A stretch of 64,000 nt of DNA, taken from NCBI GenBank assembly GCA_963827855.1, contig CAWHBY010000001.1, positions 248,001-312,000 on the forward strand, read 5' to 3'. The translations under genes were made by a program, and so were the position numbers. This stretch comes from DTPU01 sp963827855. GTDB lineage: Bacteria; Planctomycetota; Phycisphaerae; Sedimentisphaerales; Anaerobacaceae. The notes beneath the pieces are model-generated. The model worked only from the letters and a program-made list of their open reading frames with translations. It was not told where the DNA came from and made no database searches. Positions 8,392-17,828 of the stretch are shown piece after piece (within the stretch, counting starts at the first letter, position 1; every line of letters begins with the position of its first letter).

Positions 8392-8990
8392 GTCTATCTG
8401 AGATTCCGCTTCTTCAAGGGCTGTGGGCTTTGGCTTGCAGCCCCTTTCTGGCAGAAAAGGGCCCATGCTGTGATTGATGACATTTGGCGAGGTTTCTCCA
8501 TGCAGGGTGTCTGCTGAGGTCCTGGCTGCGATTCGCTTCTCTTTTCTGCCGTTCTCCCCTGGAATCTTTGTCCACACCAGGCCCTGTCAGGCGCCTTATA
8601 AGGGGAGAGGGATGGTTTGTCCAAGGAATGGGCAGTATTCAGCACGGAGGCAGCGACGACGGGGCGGGTGTGTCGGGGCCTAACTTCGCGGTTCGGCGCC
8701 CGCCCGGTCCTCTGGCGGGATGTCCGGTCCGAGACGCATAATGGCGTTCCCTGGGCGAGAACATCACGCCATGAATACGTAGTTGCCACAATTCTTGGTT
8801 CTGGCAGCGTCGAGCCTCAGGCCATCGTGGCGCCGTCCTTGGCCACCTGGGCGGGCCTCCTTGTGTGAGAAGCCTTGCATTCCGCATAGACCGGGTCTAC
8901 CATGAACACAGCGACCTGCATCCAGGATAGGCATTTCGCAGAACGTATGGCTTGTCAGACTGGCTCTTTTCGAGAGGGAAGGAGTTCCGC
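8392..8990. other. Gene-free stretch
   Basis: No supported coding region. Near 8419-8466 there is a GC-rich hairpin pair (GGGCTG/CAGCCC, then CCCTTTCTG/CAGAAAAGGG) downstream of the PEP-CTERM gene. It could act as a terminator but lacks a T tract. The remainder shows nothing I can assign. Confidence 0.3.
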
Positions 8991-10013
8991 ATGGCAGTCA
9001 GGAATGCAGGAAGGCCTGAGCCCGTCCATGTACCGTGGGGGCCACACCGCCCACTGTCGAGAGGTCCAACTGCCCCACGGTCTCGCCGGTCCCTTGGTTT
9101 CACCCTCGTCGAACTGCTGGTCGTGATCGCGATCATTGTGGTGCTCATGGCCATCCTCTTTCCCGTGCTCAATAGGGTCCGCGAGGCTGGGAGGCGGTCG
9201 GCATGTCTAGGAAATCTTCGCCAGATGCAGATGGCCTGGCACCTGTACGCGGATGACCACAATGGATACATCGTCTGCGGCCATGTAGGGACTGCGCCGG
9301 ACACGCACGAGGAGGATGAGATCTACACGGAGCAACCCTGGCTCATGAGGCGTGGGCCGAATGGAGGTCTTCCCCTTACCGCCAGCCAGGTTGACGCTGC
9401 GACGCGCACGGGTGCCCTGGCCCCATACGTGGGCAACGTCAGTGTATACCGCTGTCCTTCCAGGTACCGCAGGGACTTCTTTGGAGGCGAGCAGCGGGGG
9501 TTGCACTGGATCAGCTCCTACTACATCGCTGTGACGATGAACTGCCTGCCACGTCGGCTTATATCCCTGTGGGATACCCGCATCAGATTCGAGTACGATC
9601 TGGGCAGGACCGTCTTGTTCATAAAGAACATCTCGCAACTGGTTGACCCGGGCCCCGCCAGCAGGATGGTCTTCCTGGACCTGGGGTGGGGATGGGGGGG
9701 GAACAGCTATGGATTGGAGCAAGGATGGACCTCGGCAGGCGCAAAGGCACAGCCCCCGCCAATCCACCACAGCAATGGCACGTGCATGTCCTTCGCGGAC
9801 GGCCACAGCGAGTACTGGAAATGGCAGAACCCCGAGACCATCCAGTACGCGGAGGCATGCATCGACTGGCATTGGTACAACTACGTGGATGGCCTGGCTG
9901 GAGCCATGAGGGCCTCGCCGAAGTTCCCTGGCGGTATCCCCGCCAATGAGGACTGCCTCCGCCTGCAGCGGGCGATTCGCGGCAAAGGACCGGTGTCCGT
10001 GACTCAGAAGTAG
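8991..10013 (+). CDS. Type II secretion-like pseudopilin with H-x9-DG motif
   Basis: 340 aa. The ATG at 8991 has AAGGAG six to eleven bases upstream, which decides it over an earlier in-frame ATG at 8952. The prepilin cleavage motif G-FTLVE is at residues 36-41, with basic residues before it and the hydrophobic helix LLVVIAIIVVLMAILF after it. The next segment (RVREAGRRSACLGNLRQMQMAWHLYADDHNGY) is typical of planctomycete pseudopilins. Near the C-terminus HHSNGTCMSFADGH fits the H-x9-DG signature of the DUF1559/pseudopilin group. It would be processed by a prepilin peptidase and sit in the cytoplasmic membrane or a pilus-like fibre. No other secretion genes flank it. Confidence 0.8.
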   Translation: MAVRNAGRPEPVHVPWGPHRPLSRGPTAPRSRRSLGFTLVELLVVIAIIVVLMAILFPVLNRVREAGRRSACLGNLRQMQMAWHLYADDHNGYIVCGHVGTAPDTHEEDEIYTEQPWLMRRGPNGGLPLTASQVDAATRTGALAPYVGNVSVYRCPSRYRRDFFGGEQRGLHWISSYYIAVTMNCLPRRLISLWDTRIRFEYDLGRTVLFIKNISQLVDPGPASRMVFLDLGWGWGGNSYGLEQGWTSAGAKAQPPPIHHSNGTCMSFADGHSEYWKWQNPETIQYAEACIDWHWYNYVDGLAGAMRASPKFPGGIPANEDCLRLQRAIRGKGPVSVTQK

Positions 10014-10433
10014 TGAGCAAGAGGTCAGCATACGCCGTGTGCGTACGTCAACACTGAATGGAAGGGCTAAGGCGGCAAGGCCTGTCCGTCGTGACAGTCT
10101 TGACTACGAGGCCAATGAGGCTGTACGCCGACGGGCCGGTGGCACAGTGGGGCCGCGAGTAGATCGCCAGCCGCCGTCACGTTCGCCGACAGGGCCCCAC
10201 GTTGCCCTGCCGCTGACTGATCGCTGACCGCCATGGTGCATTGCCGCAGGGCCTCACGACACGGGCCTGGTCCGCCCGGCTGGCCGGAAACACCTCGACA
10301 ACAGGGTGGCACAGCGGGCGGACACTGGTACAATCATCCACCACGGTCCGGCAGCGTAGCCGGGCGCAGGCTACATGGGAAACGGCGGCTAAAAAGGCCT
10401 ACATCACCCGCAACATGAAGAAAGGGAACAGTC
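10014..10433. other. Gene-free stretch before stomatin-like gene
   Basis: No supported gene in about 420 bases. Short open frames here lack recognisable content. The ribosome binding site of the next gene (AAAGGGAAC) is at its end. Confidence 0.3.
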
Positions 10434-11351
10434 ATGAGTGATCCAATTACAATTGCAGTTATTGCGGTGGTAGTGATCTTCATAGCGGGCATCAGGATAG
10501 TCCCGCCCACCAGGAGAGGCGTAATAGAAAGACTCGGCAAGTATCACCGTTTTCTTCACGTAGGGTTTAACTGGGTCATCCCGATTATTGAGACAACAAG
10601 ATACAGGAACATAACGGAACGGATGACCAATATTGCATCCCAGGAGATCATTACGAAGGACAATCTTAACGCCAAGGTGGAACTTGTCGTATATCACAAG
10701 GTAAAGATTGACGAAGAGAATGTGAAGAAGTCCTATTACGAGGTGGAGGATTACAAGACACAGATAGTGATGCTCGCGCAGACCACCGCGAGAAACGTCA
10801 TAGGCAACATGAAGTTCACTGAGGTGAACAGCCAGCGCACCGTGCTTAATAAGCTCCTTGCCGAGACTATTGACAAGGAGATAGAGAACTGGGGATTAAG
10901 GGTGGTGAGGGTCGAATTGAAGGACATCACCCCGCCCCAGAGCGTGCAGGAAACCATGAATAACATCATACAGGCCCAGAATGCCAAGGATGCCGCCATA
11001 GATTTTGCCACTGCGGTGGAGACAAAGGCGGACGGTGCGAGGCGTGCGGCCATCAAGGAGGCAGACGGCATAAAGCAGGCCAATATCCTGAAGGCCGAAG
11101 GAGAGGCCCAAGCCATACAGTTGGTCAACGAGGCGGCGGAGAAGTACTTCATAGGCAATGCACAGAAGCTGCGTCAGATAGAGATGCTGGAAAGGGCCCT
11201 TAAAGACAACTCCAAGGTAGTCATCACCAAAGACGGGATCAATCCCAGCATCATCATCGGAGACCTGCCGATAGGAAGCGGGCAGGAGAAGGGGCCGGTC
11301 GTCATGGCGCCGGCGGGGAAGGGGCCGGGACAGAACAGTGGTCAGTGGTGA
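10434..11351 (+). CDS. SPFH/band-7 (stomatin/slipin-like) membrane protein
   Basis: 305 aa. An N-terminal membrane segment (residues about 5-25, ITIAVIAVVVIFIAGI) is followed by VPPTRRGVIERLGKYHRF and the SPFH core (HVGFNWVIPIIE, TKDNLNAKVELVVYHKV, WGLRVVRVELKDI). Residues about 180-250 are an Ala/Glu/Lys-rich coiled coil (AAIKEADGIKQANILKAEGEAQAI), then a Gly/Pro tail. Family members form oligomeric membrane-microdomain scaffolds and often act with an NfeD-type partner; none is adjacent here. The first half of the gene is visibly richer in A+T than its neighbours, and a MITE/IS composite follows directly, so recent acquisition is possible. Confidence 0.88.
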   Translation: MSDPITIAVIAVVVIFIAGIRIVPPTRRGVIERLGKYHRFLHVGFNWVIPIIETTRYRNITERMTNIASQEIITKDNLNAKVELVVYHKVKIDEENVKKSYYEVEDYKTQIVMLAQTTARNVIGNMKFTEVNSQRTVLNKLLAETIDKEIENWGLRVVRVELKDITPPQSVQETMNNIIQAQNAKDAAIDFATAVETKADGARRAAIKEADGIKQANILKAEGEAQAIQLVNEAAEKYFIGNAQKLRQIEMLERALKDNSKVVITKDGINPSIIIGDLPIGSGQEKGPVVMAPAGKGPGQNSGQW

Positions 11352-11575
11352 ATCTGAGACAACATCATGTTAGGCAGAAGCAAAGTCCGGCTGGCTGCGA
11401 GCCACCTTGGCCGTTAGGACCCGCGAAGAAACAAGGTAAAGGTTTGCCGCTCAGATTTGGGTCAGATTGGGACACGAGGATTGAGCGAAACCGCAGGTGT
11501 AGTCCTGCTACTCCGAGGATTTCGCGATTGAGGAGCGGCCCAGGATGGCCCGAAGATGAGATGGGAAACGTCTAG

Positions 11576-13319
11576 CCCGCATTTCTCACAGCCCTGCGGC
11601 GTGGGGCCGTTGCTGGACGCCGGGCTCGCCGTGAAGGCGGCTTGTCAGCCGTCATCGGTGAGTCGGTGACCCTTTGGGGCACTGCTGGGCCCCTCTAACG
11701 GATGCTGGATCAGCGGTTCGACCCGCTACACCCTGCCGTTGGGGCCCATCCGAGCAGACCTCCAACCTTCCCGTGCTCCGTCGGGTTTCTCGATCGACAT
11801 ATGCCCCTCACACAACACCTGCCTTTCAGCAACGCAGCGGTTGATATCTCTGGCTCCTGGTAAGATTCTCGTGGATCGCCCGGAACAAGGCCTGATACGG
11901 ATAACTCTGGGACAACAGTACCCACACCTTGCGGACTGTCACCTGGATCTGGGCCCCAATCTTCAACAACTTCAACCGGATCGTCTGGCACGTCGCTTGG
12001 GCCATGTCTGTGCCCTTCAGTCCCAGCCGACGTAACGCCTCCATCAGCATATACGCCACCGATGAGAACCAAAGCCGCGTCTGGTTCGCCCGCATCGTCG
12101 CACAACTGGTCCGATCCGCAAACAGATACAACTGCTGCTCTTTGATGCGGTTCTCCATCTCTCCACGGCCACAGTAGAGATCTTCATATAGAGGTTGGGC
12201 CTGCCTCTGCTCGGATGAAAGAGACGTCACCACGAACCGAGGATTGTCCCCTTGGGGTAGGACCTCCGCCTTGCCCACGACTCTACGGGGGTGGCTCCAA
12301 CTGTCCAGGGTCTGATACTGGAAGTCCTTGTATACCCGGGCTGCTTGACCGGTGACCCTGGCTAAGTCACGGGCCTCGGCCAGTTCCGCTCCAAGCTCTC
12401 GGATCAGCCGTGCGTTTTTGGCCAGACCCAGCACGTAGTCCACCTGGTGGCCCTCACACCAGGCCATGATTCCTTCCCGGCAGAAGCCCGAGTCACCCCG
12501 GACGATGATCTGGACCTGCGGCCAGGCCTGGCGGATCTGGGTGACGATCCGATCCAACTCCTTGACCGACCCGGCGGCCCCGTCGATATCCGCTGGCCGT
12601 AGCCGGGCGCACAACAAGTGATCACCGCAGAAGATGTACAACGGTAGATAGCAGTAGTGGCCATAGTAGCCGTGGAAGAACTTGCCCAGTTGGTCTCCAT
12701 GTACCGGATCGTCCGTGGCATCGAGATCCAGGACGATGCACTCAGGGGGACGATCGTATGACTGAATGAAGGCATCGACGAAGAACCGATCCACATCCTG
12801 GCGATGCACTACGATCTTCTTGTAGCGACTGTTGTGGTCAGCCCCGACTGGCGTCAGCTCCAGTCGGTTCAAGGTGCTCTTGCCTGCCAGAGGTTCCGTG
12901 TGAGGGTCCTTCTTGCCCACCAAGGCTGCCAGCAACAGGTCCTGACGCAGCACATCGTGGTCGTTGAGGTCCTCGTATCCCAGGGCCAAGGCGTAGACCC
13001 TTTGGGCAATTAGCTCGTAGAGGGTGTGATCGATCAGGTCGGGGTTACGATGGTCGGTGAAGCAGGCCGCGAACTGCCGAATGATGCCTGTGGCCTGCTC
13101 AACCTGTCTGAGCAGGATGGCCCCGCCATCCGAGCAGATCGTTCCCCCGTTGAAGCGGCCCACCAGAGTTCGGTCATTCCCTGCTTGCAGGACGATCGGC
13201 TGGCTGGTACACTCTGTAGTCATCAGAAAGCTCCTTCCTTCTGCTGCTAATTCTTTCAAGCCAAAAGACTTATAGCAGAAAGTGGAGCTTTTTTCAATAG
13301 TAATGGTGAGAAATGCGGG
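11576..13319 (-). mobile_element. IS1380-family insertion sequence
   Basis: A 1744-bp element with perfect 14-bp terminal inverted repeats (CCCGCATTTCTCAC at 11576-11589; GTGAGAAATGCGGG at 13306-13319). It is flanked by CTAG on both sides (11572-11575 and 13320-13323), a 4-bp target duplication. It carries one intact transposase gene on the minus strand. About 250 bases downstream of that gene (11590-11825) are non-coding. It is inserted within a MITE-like repeat. Confidence 0.9.
11826..13223 (-). CDS. IS1380-family transposase
   Basis: 465 aa. The ATG at 13223 (MTTECTSQPIVLQAG) has AAGGAG seven bases upstream, preferred over an in-frame ATG at 13259. The DDE-type catalytic pattern is visible: CIVLDLDATDD with the first Asp, IIVRGDSGFCREG with the second, and LYCGRGEMENRIKE with the Glu. 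The sequence from SDGGAILLRQVEQATGI through YHRNPDLIDHTL-type text to the C-terminal LWFSSVAYMLMEALRR is typical of IS1380 transposases. The frame is intact and the terminal repeats are perfect, so the element may still be active. Confidence 0.93.
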   Translation of the reverse strand: MTTECTSQPIVLQAGNDRTLVGRFNGGTICSDGGAILLRQVEQATGIIRQFAACFTDHRNPDLIDHTLYELIAQRVYALALGYEDLNDHDVLRQDLLLAALVGKKDPHTEPLAGKSTLNRLELTPVGADHNSRYKKIVVHRQDVDRFFVDAFIQSYDRPPECIVLDLDATDDPVHGDQLGKFFHGYYGHYCYLPLYIFCGDHLLCARLRPADIDGAAGSVKELDRIVTQIRQAWPQVQIIVRGDSGFCREGIMAWCEGHQVDYVLGLAKNARLIRELGAELAEARDLARVTGQAARVYKDFQYQTLDSWSHPRRVVGKAEVLPQGDNPRFVVTSLSSEQRQAQPLYEDLYCGRGEMENRIKEQQLYLFADRTSCATMRANQTRLWFSSVAYMLMEALRRLGLKGTDMAQATCQTIRLKLLKIGAQIQVTVRKVWVLLSQSYPYQALFRAIHENLTRSQRYQPLRC

Positions 13320-13449
13320 CTAGCTTATTTCTTCGCGGGTCCTTACCATCGATTCTGCTACTCAAACCTGGTGAAGGTGAACTGCGTGGTACTGCCTCCA
13401 GAGATTCGCTGGGCATTCCGGCCAGTCTACAGGCCCTTGACCTCGGGCC

Positions 13450-13863
13450 TCACCTGACGGGTCCTAACAGCCGTTTTTCACCTTCGAGTTCGCGGATCTC
13501 CTGGACATCCTGGGTGCACTCCATGCATCCCAGATAGGTCCCGTCATAGTCCCGCAAGGCGTAGAACTCGATGAACATTTTGTGTTTCTTGCCGTCGGGT
13601 CCGAGAGGAAGATCAATCCAGAAACTCGCCTTGTTCCGCGTCCCGGCTTTCATTTCACTGACGATCTGCTCGACCTTGGCCAGGCTCTCTTCCGGATGGC
13701 ACTGCCGAAAGTTCATGCCCATACTGGTCATTGGCCGTTTGAAGACACGGTTCTCATGACGATTCCATCCGATGACTTCGTCGTTATGGTCGATCACAGT
13801 GATTTCGATGGGCATCGTTTCAAACATGCTGCGAACAATCTTCTCATTCATTCTCTCGAGCAT
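13450..13863 (-). CDS. Single PAS-domain protein (DUF438 C-terminal-like)
   Basis: 137 aa; the ATG at 13863 has GGGAG seven bases upstream. The protein is essentially one PAS domain: MPIEITVIDHNDEVIGWNRHENRVFKRP, then MGMNFRQCHPEESLAKVEQI, KASFWIDLPLGPDGKKHKM and YLGCMECTQDVQEIRELEGE. This wording closely follows the PAS domain that ends DUF438/hemerythrin-type sensor proteins (ENRIFKRP ... CHPPKS ... VTQDI). No output domain is attached. I infer a small-ligand or redox sensor acting through a partner. It lies just downstream of, and overlaps, the broken permease gene. Confidence 0.8.
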   Translation of the reverse strand: MLERMNEKIVRSMFETMPIEITVIDHNDEVIGWNRHENRVFKRPMTSMGMNFRQCHPEESLAKVEQIVSEMKAGTRNKASFWIDLPLGPDGKKHKMFIEFYALRDYDGTYLGCMECTQDVQEIRELEGEKRLLGPVR

Positions 13864-15414
13864 GACGGTCTCCCATAGTCAGATTTCGAAGTTGACGTGC
13901 CGCTGCCCGATTGCGCCCGGCGTTTCTCTTTGAGGCTCCAGTAGAGGTAGCCCGGGATCCCCAGGGCTACCCAGACCAGGCCCATCAGGGAGTTGATCAG
14001 GGGGGAGGTGCCGTTGCGGTAGCTCAGGATGTCGGTGTAGAGCGTGAAGACGACGTAGACCGACGGCGAAGACGATGAACAGGATCGGCGTCACCGGGAT
14101 AGCCCCAGACCCTGTAGGGCCGGGGCGTGTCGGGCATGCTGCCGGCGGAGCGTGAAGACGCTGGCCGCCGCCAGGGCGTAGAAGATCCAGCTGACGAAGA
14201 TCAGCATGTCCGTGAGCTGGTCGAAGGTGCCGCTCAGGACGAGCACCGAGGCCCAGATTCCCTGGAGCGACGAGGCGATTGGCCCGGCGTGCGGAAGCGC
14301 GGGTGGACCTCGCCCAGGCTGGCGGAAGAAGAGCCCCTCCCGGGCCATGGCGAAGTAGACCCGGGCCGACATCATCGTGCGTGCCGTTGACCGCGCCGAA
14401 GGTCGAGATCATGATGGCCACGGCGATCATGGCCGCCGCCCCATTGGCCCAGGAAGCTGTCGGCCACGTCGATGGCCACGATGTAGCTGCCGCCGCTGGC
14501 CTCGGCGGCCCGGTACTTGCTGGGCCATCTCGGTCGACCGGGATGATGTAGAGGTAGGCCAGGTTGACCAGGACGTACACGGCGATGACGATGATCACGG
14601 CGATGGCCATCGCCCGGGGCAGGTTGCGCTGGACGTTCTTGATCTCGCCGGACATGTAGGTGACGTTGATCCAGCCGTCGTAGGCCCAGAACGCGCCGGC
14701 CATGGCCATGATGACCATCAGGAAGACCGAGGACGAGCCGGCGGCGCACGGCACCGAAGTCGGCCGCAGACTGGGTGAGATTCGCACAGGCTGCCGTGGC
14801 CCAGGGTGAAGGCCAGCACGACGATGGCCACGATGATCGCGACCTTCATGCGCCGAGAAGATGACCTGGATCGCGCTGCCGAGCTTGACGCCCAGGTAGT
14901 TGATCGCCGGTCAGGAAGATGACCAGGCCGATGGTGCAGAGCTTGAGGCCGATGAACTTGAAGGGCGTCATCGCGCCGATGAAGGGGATGGGGATGCTCC
15001 ACTGCCTCCCAGGCCGCGGGCAGTCGCGGGAAGGTGACGAAGTAGCCCAGCGAATCCGAGAAGACGTAGGCAATCGAGGCGATGGAGCCGGTCTGAATGA
15101 CGATGAACACCGCCCAGCCGTAGAGGTAGCCGACGAACCGGTTGTAGCCCTTGTTGAAGTAGACGTACTGGCCGCCGGGGTCGCGGAACATGCCCGAGAT
15201 CTCGGCGATCGACAGGGCCCCGAAGAGCGTCATGACGCCGGCGACGATCCAGACGAGGATGAGCAGCTCGGGCGAGCCGAGCTGGGCTGGCCATGAGGCC
15301 GGGCTTCTTGAAGATGCCGGAGCCGATGACCGAGCCCACGCCGCAGGCGATGGCGGCGATCAGGCCCAGCTCGCGGCTAAGTTCGCGGGACTTCGATCCT
15401 TGGTTGTCGGTCAT
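13848..15414 (-). pseudogene. APC-family amino acid permease, about fourteen frameshifts
   Basis: The start MTDNQGSKSRELSRELGLIA and GVGSVIGSGIFKKPGLMA is the first helix of an APC/LAT-type transporter. The rest continues in changing frames: LLILVWIVAGVMTLFGALS, AEISGMFRDPGGQYVYFNKG, SIPIPFIGAMTPFKFIG, AMAGAFWAYDGWINVTYMSG, EIKNVQRNLPRAMAIAV, MSARVYFAMAREGLFF, QLTDMLIFVSWIFYALAAAS, PRPYRVWGYPVTPILFIVF. Breaks lie near 15285, 15005, 14908, 14852, 14786, 14745, 14532, 14520, 14446, 14380, 14320, 14285, 14144, 14096 and 14060. Almost all are single added G or C. No extra in-frame stop is needed once frames are joined. Either a recent pseudogene or, more likely, poor consensus here. The final frame ends at 13848 or 13879. 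Confidence 0.7.
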
Positions 15415-15581
15415 GACGGAGCGGATTATAGTCGGTGGTCGCGGCCAGATCAATGTGTCACCCGCTCAGGGCGAACGCGAAGTCGCTGCCGCACATCGTG
15501 AGGATGAGAACAGCTTGCTGGCGACAGACGCCCTTTCTCATGTCCGGGGCCTGTGGTCGCGTGAGGCAGGGGACCCGAAGG

Positions 15582-15872
15582 AGGTTTCTGCCGCGAACCC
15601 CGCGAACTCCGCCAACGGCTGTCGCCGTATTGGCCGGTCAGGCCGATTCATTGCCCCACCGTACGCGACGCTCCGCGTCCACCGGAAGGCTGCGCCTTCC
15701 GGGCGAGCCACGCCGGCCCCCATTCCGCAAGCCCGCTTGCTCCATGGAGTCCTGCTTGCTCGCAGGCGTACGGCTCGGACTGCATACCAAAGCCCCAAGA
15801 ACGCTTCCCAGCCAGTCACGCCCGCGACTGAATCAGGCTGCCCGACTTTGCGATCGCCTTGGTCATCCGCTG
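15582..15872. repeat. Multi-hairpin dispersed repeat, copy A
   Basis: It shares its left end (GTTTCTGCCGCGAA ... GGCTGTCGCC), centre and right flank (AACGCTTCCCAG ... GCGATCGCC) with copy B at 55168-55522. Hairpins: GACGC/GCGTC (15667-15679), CCGGAAGGC/GCCTTCCGG (15682-15702) and GCAAGC/GCTTGC (15727-15740). The right terminal inverted repeat seen in copy B is not recognisable here. The gap 15415-16004 otherwise holds nothing I can assign. Confidence 0.65.
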
Positions 15873-16004
15873 GACCGCCGCGGTCGCCAGGATTGACAGG
15901 CCGCAGGTGCAGCCTTAGACTTTGCCTCGTGATCCGCCCCGTGTGAACGGTCCGGATTTCACAAGGACGCGAAGCACCTGAGTCAGGCATAGAGTGGAGA
16001 TCCC

Positions 16005-17828
16005 ATGGTGACAAGGATTCGATTTGCGGCGAGCTGCATCGCGGTGTTCTGTGTCGGCTGTTCCGCGCTGGGCCAAGCCCCGGGTGCAGGCGCCCCGGCG
16101 CATGCAGGGGGGACCCTGGCCTTCACGGTGTCCATGGAGCAGCCGAGCACCCACTACTACCATGTGGTCCTTCGCTGCACGCATCTGACGGCCGAGACCC
16201 AGGACTTCAGCATGCCCGCCTGGACGCCCGGCTACTACAGGATCATGGACTACGCCAAGAACGTGCTGAGCTTCCACGCGGAGGACGAGGCTGGCCGGCC
16301 CCTGGCCTGGGAGAAGGTGAGCAAGAACACGTGGCGGGTCCACTGCGGCGGGGCCAGGGTGTTCACGGTCGCCTACGACGTGTACGCCTTTACCCAGTCC
16401 GTGGCGGACAGCTTCCTGGACGACGGCCGGGCCTTTCTCTCGCCGACCAGTCTGTACATGTATCCGGTGGGCCTGCTGCTGCGCCCCGTGACCGTGACGG
16501 TCCAGGTCCCCACGGGTGGCCGGCGGATCTCCACGGGCCTCGATCCCGTGGAGGGAAGACCCAACACTTTCTCCGCGGCAGACTTCGACGTCCTGTACGA
16601 CTGCCCGATCCTGGTCGGAAGCCAGGAGATCCTGTCTTTTGAGGTCAAGGGGATCCCTCACACGGTGGCTGTGGAAGACCTGGGGACCTTCGACCGCCAG
16701 AAGTTCGTGGCAGATCTGAAGCGGATCGTCGAGTCCGCCACCAGCGTCGTGGGCCAGATCCCGTACCGGCACTACACCTTCATCATCATGAAGGAAGGGC
16801 AGGGAGGGTTGGAGCACCTGAACTCCTGTGCGGTGTTCAACAGTGCGTCGAGCCTGTCAGACCCGGCGGGCTACAAGAGATGGCTGGGATTCGTCTGCCA
16901 CGAGTACTTCCACCTGTACAACGTCAAGTCCATCCGGCCCATCAGCCTCGGGCCCTTCGACTATGACAGGGAGAACTACACGAACCTCCTCTGGTTCTCG
17001 GAAGGTGGGACCGTGTACTACGAGGACCTGATCCTCAATCGTGCGGGGTTGCTCAGTCGTGACGAGTGCCTCGAGAGCTTTCGCAAGAGCATCGCGGCCC
17101 ATGAGAACATCCCCGGGCATCGCTTCCAATCCGCCAGTGCGTCGAGCTTCGACGTGTGGCTGCTGTTCTTCTTTCGGAGCGGCAATGCCTCCAACGCCAC
17201 GATCTCGTACTACGACAAGGGCGCCAGCCTGGGCCTGCTGCTGGACCTGGAGATCCGGCACAGGACGCGGAACCAGAAGTCCCTCGACGACGTGATGCGG
17301 GTCCTCTATCAGACCTACTACGTCGAGAAGAAGCGGGGCTTCACGGACGAGGAATTCGGGCAGGCCTGCGAGGCAGTGGCGGGCGGCTCCCTGGCCGAGA
17401 TCCTGGAGACCTATGCCACCACGGTCGCAGACGTCGACTACGGGAAGTACCTCGCCTACGCGGGCCTGGACATCGAGACCCAGCCCAAGGACGCGAACGA
17501 GGCCTCGCTGGGCGCGTCCACCCAGGACCAGGAGGGCCGGCTGGTGATCTCCGGCGTCGAGCGGGACTCCGCCGCCTGGCAGGCAGGGATCAGCGTGCAG
17601 GATGAGATCCTGGCCCTGGATGGGAAGCGTGCCTCATCCAAGTCCCTCCGCCAGGTGCTCGAGTCAGCCAAGCCGGGCGACAAGATCCGCGTCCTGGTGT
17701 CCCGCCGCGACGTGGTCTGCGAGAAGGAAGTGGTCTTGGGCAAGAAGAGCGAGGCGGACTTCACCATCAAGCCCATGGTCAATCCCGACGCCCTCCAGTC
17801 CGAGACCCTCAACGCCTGGCTGCGGTGA
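16005..17828 (+). CDS. Exported M61-family metallopeptidase with PDZ domain
   Basis: 607 aa. The N-terminus has a signal peptide or lipoprotein signal (FAASCIAVFCVGCSALGQ). An M61 N-terminal beta domain (MPAWTPGYYRIMDYAKNV) precedes the catalytic domain. HEYFH at residues 299-303 is the zinc motif and E333 (LWFSEGGTVYYEDL) the third ligand. From about residue 495 a PDZ domain follows (GVERDSAAWQAGISVQDEILALDGKRA). M61 enzymes are aminopeptidases that favour Gly/Ala, usually periplasmic. The gene ends 20 bases inside the 3' end of the convergent rsmH gene. GGAG precedes the start by about nine bases. Confidence 0.9.
   Translation: MVTRIRFAASCIAVFCVGCSALGQAPGAGAPAHAGGTLAFTVSMEQPSTHYYHVVLRCTHLTAETQDFSMPAWTPGYYRIMDYAKNVLSFHAEDEAGRPLAWEKVSKNTWRVHCGGARVFTVAYDVYAFTQSVADSFLDDGRAFLSPTSLYMYPVGLLLRPVTVTVQVPTGGRRISTGLDPVEGRPNTFSAADFDVLYDCPILVGSQEILSFEVKGIPHTVAVEDLGTFDRQKFVADLKRIVESATSVVGQIPYRHYTFIIMKEGQGGLEHLNSCAVFNSASSLSDPAGYKRWLGFVCHEYFHLYNVKSIRPISLGPFDYDRENYTNLLWFSEGGTVYYEDLILNRAGLLSRDECLESFRKSIAAHENIPGHRFQSASASSFDVWLLFFFRSGNASNATISYYDKGASLGLLLDLEIRHRTRNQKSLDDVMRVLYQTYYVEKKRGFTDEEFGQACEAVAGGSLAEILETYATTVADVDYGKYLAYAGLDIETQPKDANEASLGASTQDQEGRLVISGVERDSAAWQAGISVQDEILALDGKRASSKSLRQVLESAKPGDKIRVLVSRRDVVCEKEVVLGKKSEADFTIKPMVNPDALQSETLNAWLR

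Larger units (their letters stand above)
11417..13342 (-). repeat. MITE-like repeat, copy 3, interrupted by an IS1380-family element
   Basis: The outer ends are GGACCCGCGAAGAAACAAGG (11417) and the inverted GGACCCGCGAAGAAATAAG ending at 13342. TTA on each side (11414-11416 and 13343-13345) is the target duplication. The body matches copies 1 and 2 in reverse orientation. The insertion sequence at 11576-13319 splits it; without the IS and one CTAG, the repeat is 178 bp. Confidence 0.8.

Noticed and set aside
8617..8868. Possible second PEP-CTERM-like remnant (VEPQAIVAPSLATWAGLLV)
   Set aside because: The match is too short and lacks the arginine tail and a preceding signal-bearing protein.
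15538..16014. 158-codon minus-strand open frame in the gap before the M61 gene
   Set aside because: It covers the multi-hairpin repeat and its translation is an arginine-rich mixture typical of non-coding GC-rich DNA.
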